Assembly: GCA_037445895.1 (NCBI GenBank)
Contig: JBBIJO010000038.1
Location: 1-8,979 of the forward strand
From: JBBIJO01 sp037445895
GTDB taxonomy: Bacteria > Bacteroidota > Ignavibacteria > Kapaibacteriales > UBA2268
Direction: 5' to 3'
DNA: 8,979 bases
Shown: positions 7,101-8,979 of the stretch, piece by piece
How positions within the stretch are numbered: the stretch's first letter is position 1
Layout of the letters: every line of letters begins with the position of its first letter
Program-made: the position numbers and the translations under genes
Notes under the pieces: model-generated
What the model was told of the DNA's origin: nothing
Seen by the model: the letters and a program-made list of their open reading frames with translations, nothing else
Database searches by the model: none

Positions 7101-8599
7101 CCATCACCTGGAAAACCACTAATAACTAGACCTCTAACCATACTTCCATAGTGATTCTGAAGTTGAAGACCAGAAGTCCTCGCGTTCTGACCGTTGAGCA
7201 CTACTTTAAGAACCACGTCTAAACTACCCTTGGAAGTGTCGCTGGCGGCGATGGTGTTGGGCTTTGCTCCAGGCTGTGTATAAGCGTCAAGAGTCACCTG
7301 TTCAGTAATAGGCGGTAGGGTGCTGTCTGGAGTAATTGTCCACACACCCAAGCTTGGGTTGTATCCCGAGTCATTGGTCGGAATTTCAAATGTGATATTA
7401 TCGGCTCCTTGCGAAGCGTTAGCTTCCTGAATTCCAGCTCGAAGCGTGCACTCGGGTTCTTGTTTACCATCTGGGCGAGTAATCATCCGACCAGTACTAC
7501 ACTCCCCATCGCCGGGGTTCTGGTCGGGGCGGTCGGCAGTGGAGTTCATCACCAAATTATGACCTGTATCCAACAAATAAGCTTCGTAGGGGTTTTGAGT
7601 TATGGGATTATAGCCTCTTCCTACGATAAAACGTCCGTCTGGAGAAATGCCTTCGGCTGTAGTAGGCCTCGAGTACCAGTAAATGTCGCTCAAATTTTCC
7701 ATACCTGCCTGGGTCGTCCACCGAAAGGCACCCTGCTCGGCATTACCTACAATGACACTCCCGTTGGCAGAAACATCCAACGCTTCACTCCAAGAGCCGA
7801 GCGTCCCTAAATCCTCCATCACACCGTTTTCCCACCGAAAGGCATGCCAATTCCCGCTCGTATCCTGAGCTGCGCCTACTACTACCTTGCCATCTGCCGA
7901 GACAGCATTTGCACGGCTCCGACCACCTCCAAGTGTTCCCAAGTCTTGCATCGTGCCATTCTCCCACCGGAAGGCATGCCAATTATATCCATTGCCAATC
8001 TTAATCAAAGCCATTCCAACAACCACGCTACCATCTGCCGAGACATCGTAAGCAAAAGCTTCGTAACCGCCAGACAAGGCCCCCAGAAGTTGCCAGGTAC
8101 CGTTCTCCCAACGAAAAGGATAGTCGTAGAAAGTAGAATCATCTTGAGCTTCACCCACCACTACACTGCCGTTGGCAGAGATACTATGTGCAATAAGCTG
8201 TTTGCCAAAATTGCTGCCCGGAGTTCCTAAATCCTGCATCGTGCCGTTTTCCCACCGGAAGGCACGTGAAAAGTTATTGGCATCATCTGTCGCACCTACC
8301 ACAACCTTGCCATCAGCCGCGACAGCACTTGCTCCACTTTGCCTACCCCCAAGTGTCCCCAAATCCTGCATCGTACCACTTTCCCACCGGAAAGCATGCC
8401 AGTTCCCACTTGTATCTTGACCTGCGCCTACTACTACCTTGCCATCTGCCGAAACGCTTTTGGCTTGGCTCATCAGCCCTCCGAGCGTGCCGAGCCAGAT
8501 AATTTTTCCCTTCCCCTGGGACCGAACTGTGCCGATACTGCCTCCCATTATCAACAGGACTACAATTATTATTATAATGGGTAACTTTGTTTCTTTCAT
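3944..8599 (-). CDS. Giant T9SS-exported mosaic protein: HAF repeats, beta-helix, GEVED, sorting domain
   Basis: This is a 1551-residue exported protein of unknown specific function. Residues 1 to about 28 form a signal peptide with an Ile/Val/Leu-rich core. Seven HAF-type units follow (about 36-344; HAFRWENG, MQDLGTLGG, VSADGKVVVG). Next comes a CSLREA-like segment with CTLRAGIQEANA near 384-395. A right-handed parallel beta-helix spans about 470-945, with many N-N-L/F-I-x-G-N turns. A module ending in LTLTATDAKGNTSEF lies near 1003-1091. Two GEVED domains follow (about 1099-1286 and 1295-1451), with DFGDAP openings, acidic DFNRDGDWDD-type loops and APDGEVED motifs. The C-terminal T9SS type A sorting domain (about 1469-1551) has NPF, GREVATLVDGEL and SGVYF. 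It should be secreted or anchored on the cell surface. The start at 8599 has GAGG 6 nt upstream; the in-frame ATG at 8611 has none. The coding DNA looks richer in GC than its flanks. Adhesin, carbohydrate-binding or envelope-coat roles are possible but unproven. Confidence 0.93.
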   Translation of the reverse strand: MKETKLPIIIIIVVLLIMGGSIGTVRSQGKGKIIWLGTLGGLMSQAKSVSADGKVVVGAGQDTSGNWHAFRWESGTMQDLGTLGGRQSGASAVAADGKVVVGATDDANNFSRAFRWENGTMQDLGTPGSNFGKQLIAHSISANGSVVVGEAQDDSTFYDYPFRWENGTWQLLGALSGGYEAFAYDVSADGSVVVGMALIKIGNGYNWHAFRWENGTMQDLGTLGGGRSRANAVSADGKVVVGAAQDTSGNWHAFRWENGVMEDLGTLGSWSEALDVSANGSVIVGNAEQGAFRWTTQAGMENLSDIYWYSRPTTAEGISPDGRFIVGRGYNPITQNPYEAYLLDTGHNLVMNSTADRPDQNPGDGECSTGRMITRPDGKQEPECTLRAGIQEANASQGADNITFEIPTNDSGYNPSLGVWTITPDSTLPPITEQVTLDAYTQPGAKPNTIAASDTSKGSLDVVLKVVLNGQNARTSGLQLQNHYGSMVRGLVISGFPGDGILITGGSEHRIVGNFIGINPTGQTRVPNQKNGIRIVGSSGNYVGGPNVSDRNLISGNGVMNRGGGILIDSASTNNVVMHNLIGTDRTGTISLFNSAYGVALMGDGTIDNLIENNLISGNRDPGFSSTSCAGTGVQIANGAGGNGVMNNFIGTDALGKVALLNNEGICVTSSGTDNWIQGNLISGNMGNGIWISGESSANRESRSTQISNNKIGVARNAEQATLGLKPIPALGNGSDGIKNGSPGTRVKNNLIVMNGRHGIFGGGEIENVDIIGNVIAANAEWGIYLRGHKSGLIQENGIGELTPQQSNWRDQGGVIIYPDSGDRNRLVRLSNGEGAIHLEGSRKFTIGGADYLTQANNIFNAQNGKNAVEFIDDVGTGADSNRVENNVIHGVGKGARGIYILNSSGNFIYRNYIIDFTKSGVAIKELNGRRARHNQITETKFDFIGFFGFLEPPKAIDLEDNQKPEKNDQARWGYLADQDTGANLKQNTPEAYAYIDWNGDLVVFYKVDSDSRTVVYPLTVEVFKQANWGKDPTGLFLQALTYPQVLAQQDVRVVLGKAANLDVRAGDLLTLTATDAKGNTSEFAWTWVDSVDIQTGMDFGDAPETGSPQGPVPFGYPTKLTSDGARHGAIFNIRLGNALDVEGDSQPDSFLEGDDAFPMPDDEDGLIFHIPTRFPSVAEPFHQPVPQLYPGKQELTVLNTVSGYVSLWIDFNRDGDWDDPDENILQNVFIPTGPTRPKQFFTVPSAIQTGFTALRVRFTTIDSAAMIVTGAAPDGEVEDHLVELLPLPELPYIDFGDAPDSAEISGYPTLLVNRGYPAAGHVVGELRLGLLVDAEWDGQPDDGNDEDGVSLPGALIPGQPAVIEVEVNGGEGYVNAWLDFNQDKDWEDSTEHIIQDTFLVSGQHRLEFMMPDAAVAGQTYLRVRLSSRDSLPFWGIAPDGEVEDYEVEVRLTTDVQAPEKDFSSYYYLSNNYSNPFSRMTTIHFSLPQREYMTLRVFDVFGREVATLVDGELNAGEHTAVFDAKDLPSGVYFAQFRTGKIVQRIKMVLMK
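4247..5305 (-). repeat. Tandem pair of GEVED domains
   Basis: Two copies of about 155-190 residues each open with DFGDAP. Each carries a GYP-T-L segment, an acidic D-DEDG stretch, a W-L/I-DFN-D-DW loop rich in Asp, and an R-V/L-R-F/L strand, and ends in APDGEVED followed by a strand. Copy 1 is at about 4742-5305 and copy 2 at about 4247-4717. The Asp-rich loops resemble calcium-binding turns. The copies are diverged in protein and DNA, so the duplication is old or each came from a shared domain pool. Confidence 0.85.
5762..7189 (-). other. Parallel beta-helix region of the giant protein
   Basis: About 475 residues contain many short rungs such as NNLISGN, NGIWISG, NNFIGTD, NNLIVMNG, GNVIAANAEWGIYL and NNVIHGVGKGARGIYI. 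Periodic Asn turns and Ile/Val ladders are typical of right-handed parallel beta-helix (PbH1/NosD-like) surface proteins. No pectinase-type catalytic residues were identified, so it reads as a structural or binding stalk rather than a clear enzyme. Confidence 0.85.
7379..7549 (-). other. CSLREA-like segment preceding the beta-helix
   Basis: The residues around ECTLRAGIQEANA, followed by GADNITFEIP, match the CSLREA-type motif (usual form C-S/T-L-R-E-A-I-x-x-A-N) that commonly sits at the N-terminal cap of surface beta-helix proteins in FCB bacteria and cyanobacteria. Here the usual R-E-A-I is R-A-G-I. Three cysteines occur in the region and next to it (Cys367, Cys384, Cys629); the first two could form a disulfide. 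Confidence 0.7.
7568..8494 (-). repeat. Seven-unit HAF repeat array
   Basis: Seven units of about 39-48 residues start at 36, 80, 124, 172, 220, 264 and 303 of the protein. The unit theme is LGTLGG, then A-x-x-VSADGKVVVG, a variable stretch, HAFRWENG and MQDL. The last two units are degenerate. HAF repeats are known from extracellular proteins but have no settled function. At DNA level units 1 and 5 are unusually close (see the repeat entry). The number and length of units would fit a beta-propeller-like fold, which is inference. Confidence 0.88.
7829..8455 (-). repeat. Near-identical 75-bp copies within HAF units 5 and 1
   Basis: The copies at 7829-7903 and 8381-8455 align without gaps, with 67 of 75 positions identical, including an exact 31-base tract (7870-7900 and 8422-8452). 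They lie 552 bp apart, exactly 184 codons or four HAF units. Intervening units are much less similar at DNA level, so this looks like a later copying or gene-conversion event than the original tandem expansion. Confidence 0.8.
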
Positions 8600-8910
8600 A
8601 GTGTTCCTCATTGTTTTTTGATTATAAAAATATTACAATTTTCAAAACAAAATTTAAGTTTGAATTCCATATCGGTTCCCATAAAATTATAATTCTCGTT
8701 CTCAAATTCAAGTTCACTTCCTTTTATCCTTCTAACAAATCATCTTTAGAGGCAGTCTCTGAATTCTTAAAGAAATTTTTCGCTTGCTCTTTCAAAAATC
8801 AAAATTTAAATATAAGATTTTTTTCTTGAGGATAAAAAATTTTTCAATAATATTAATTTTTTTCCTTGTAGTCAATTAACTTTTTCTGATGTCAAAACTT
8901 CAAAATTTGT
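8600..8910. other. AT-rich intergenic region upstream of the giant gene
   Basis: About 310 bases of strongly AT-rich DNA lie between the downstream end of the right-edge T9SS gene and the giant-protein start. No protein-like frame is present. On the minus strand TATAAT occurs at 8686-8691, with a TTGAAT-like hexamer at 8706-8711 but only 14 bp between them, so this is a weak promoter candidate. No strong terminator hairpin was found after the stop at 8911. Confidence 0.4.
8606..8609 (-). promoter_or_regulatory. Ribosome binding site fixing the giant-protein start
   Basis: GAGG on the minus strand lies 6 nt before ATG 8599 and overlaps the possible earlier ATG at 8611, which itself has only A-rich sequence upstream. 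This favours MKETKLP as the N-terminus. Confidence 0.65.
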
Positions 8911-8979
8911 TTACTTTCCAACCACCATCATCTTTGCAATTCTTAAACTTGTCGTTCGTAATTCATAAAAATAAACGCC
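8911..8979 (-). CDS. C-terminal end of a second T9SS cargo protein (partial)
   Basis: Only the last 22 codons and the stop (TAA at 8911-8913) are inside the window; the gene continues beyond the right edge. The translation GVYFYELRTTSLRIAKMMVVGK ends a type A T9SS sorting domain: GVYF is followed by a strand, a basic residue pattern and a short hydrophobic-basic tail. This parallels SGVYFAQFRTG to MVLMK at the end of the giant protein, though the two tails are clearly diverged. The gene is in the same orientation as the giant gene and about 310 bp upstream of it, so surface-protein genes appear grouped here. Its function upstream of the sorting tail cannot be judged. Confidence 0.85.
   Translation of the reverse strand, partial: GVYFYELRTTSLRIAKMMVVGK

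Noticed and set aside
7568..8494. CRISPR-like array, considered because of the regularly spaced repeats
   Set aside because: The repeats are in-frame coding units of a HAF protein with diverged copies, not identical short repeats with unique spacers.
4343..8584. Several plus-strand open frames of 60-133 codons opposite the giant gene
   Set aside because: They follow the codon pattern and repeats of the minus-strand gene in antisense and show no independent protein features.
8611..8829. 72-codon plus-strand frame in the AT-rich gap
   Set aside because: It has a non-ATG start, Phe/Lys/Ile-rich low-complexity content typical of AT-rich noncoding DNA, and no ribosome site.

Overview
The window looks like a chromosomal segment from the Bacteroidota/Chlorobiota/Ignavibacteria side of the FCB group. 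The main evidence is two type IX secretion (T9SS) C-terminal sorting domains, one at the end of a 1551-residue surface protein and one in a gene fragment at the right edge. Both match the 'type A' pattern (NPF near the start, GREVATLVDGEL, SGVYF, then a basic tail) typical of Ignavibacteria-like genomes. Intergenic DNA is very AT-rich and genes are preceded by recognisable AGGAG-type ribosome binding sites. The phylum-level placement is an inference; no rRNA is present to confirm it.

Layout, left to right. Positions 1-220 hold no convincing gene, only C-rich and G-rich inverted repeats. On the minus strand a putative outer-membrane beta-barrel gene (1276-1989) is followed by a gene for an exported, histidine-rich CbiX-type sirohydrochlorin chelatase-like protein (221-1207). 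The two are separated by 68 bp containing a terminator- or attenuator-like hairpin. They probably form a metal-related envelope module. An AT-rich divergent intergenic region follows. On the plus strand a small double-CDGSH iron-sulfur protein (2183-2422) overlaps by four bases (ATGA) with mnmE (2419-3768), the tRNA U34-modifying GTPase.

Convergent with mnmE, across 175 bp without an obvious terminator, is one very large minus-strand gene (3944-8599). It encodes a secreted mosaic protein: signal peptide, seven HAF-type repeats, a CSLREA-like segment, a long parallel beta-helix, an Ig-like 'ATDxxGNTSEF' module, two GEVED domains and a T9SS sorting domain. An AT-rich gap of about 310 bp separates it from the last 22 codons of another T9SS cargo gene (8911-8979, minus), so the right half looks like a cluster of surface or secreted proteins.

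Among the genes seen, only mnmE has a precise, well-established role. The most interesting points are the secreted His-rich chelatase with its barrel partner, the CDGSH-mnmE translational coupling, and the unusual domain order and internal repeat history of the giant T9SS protein.
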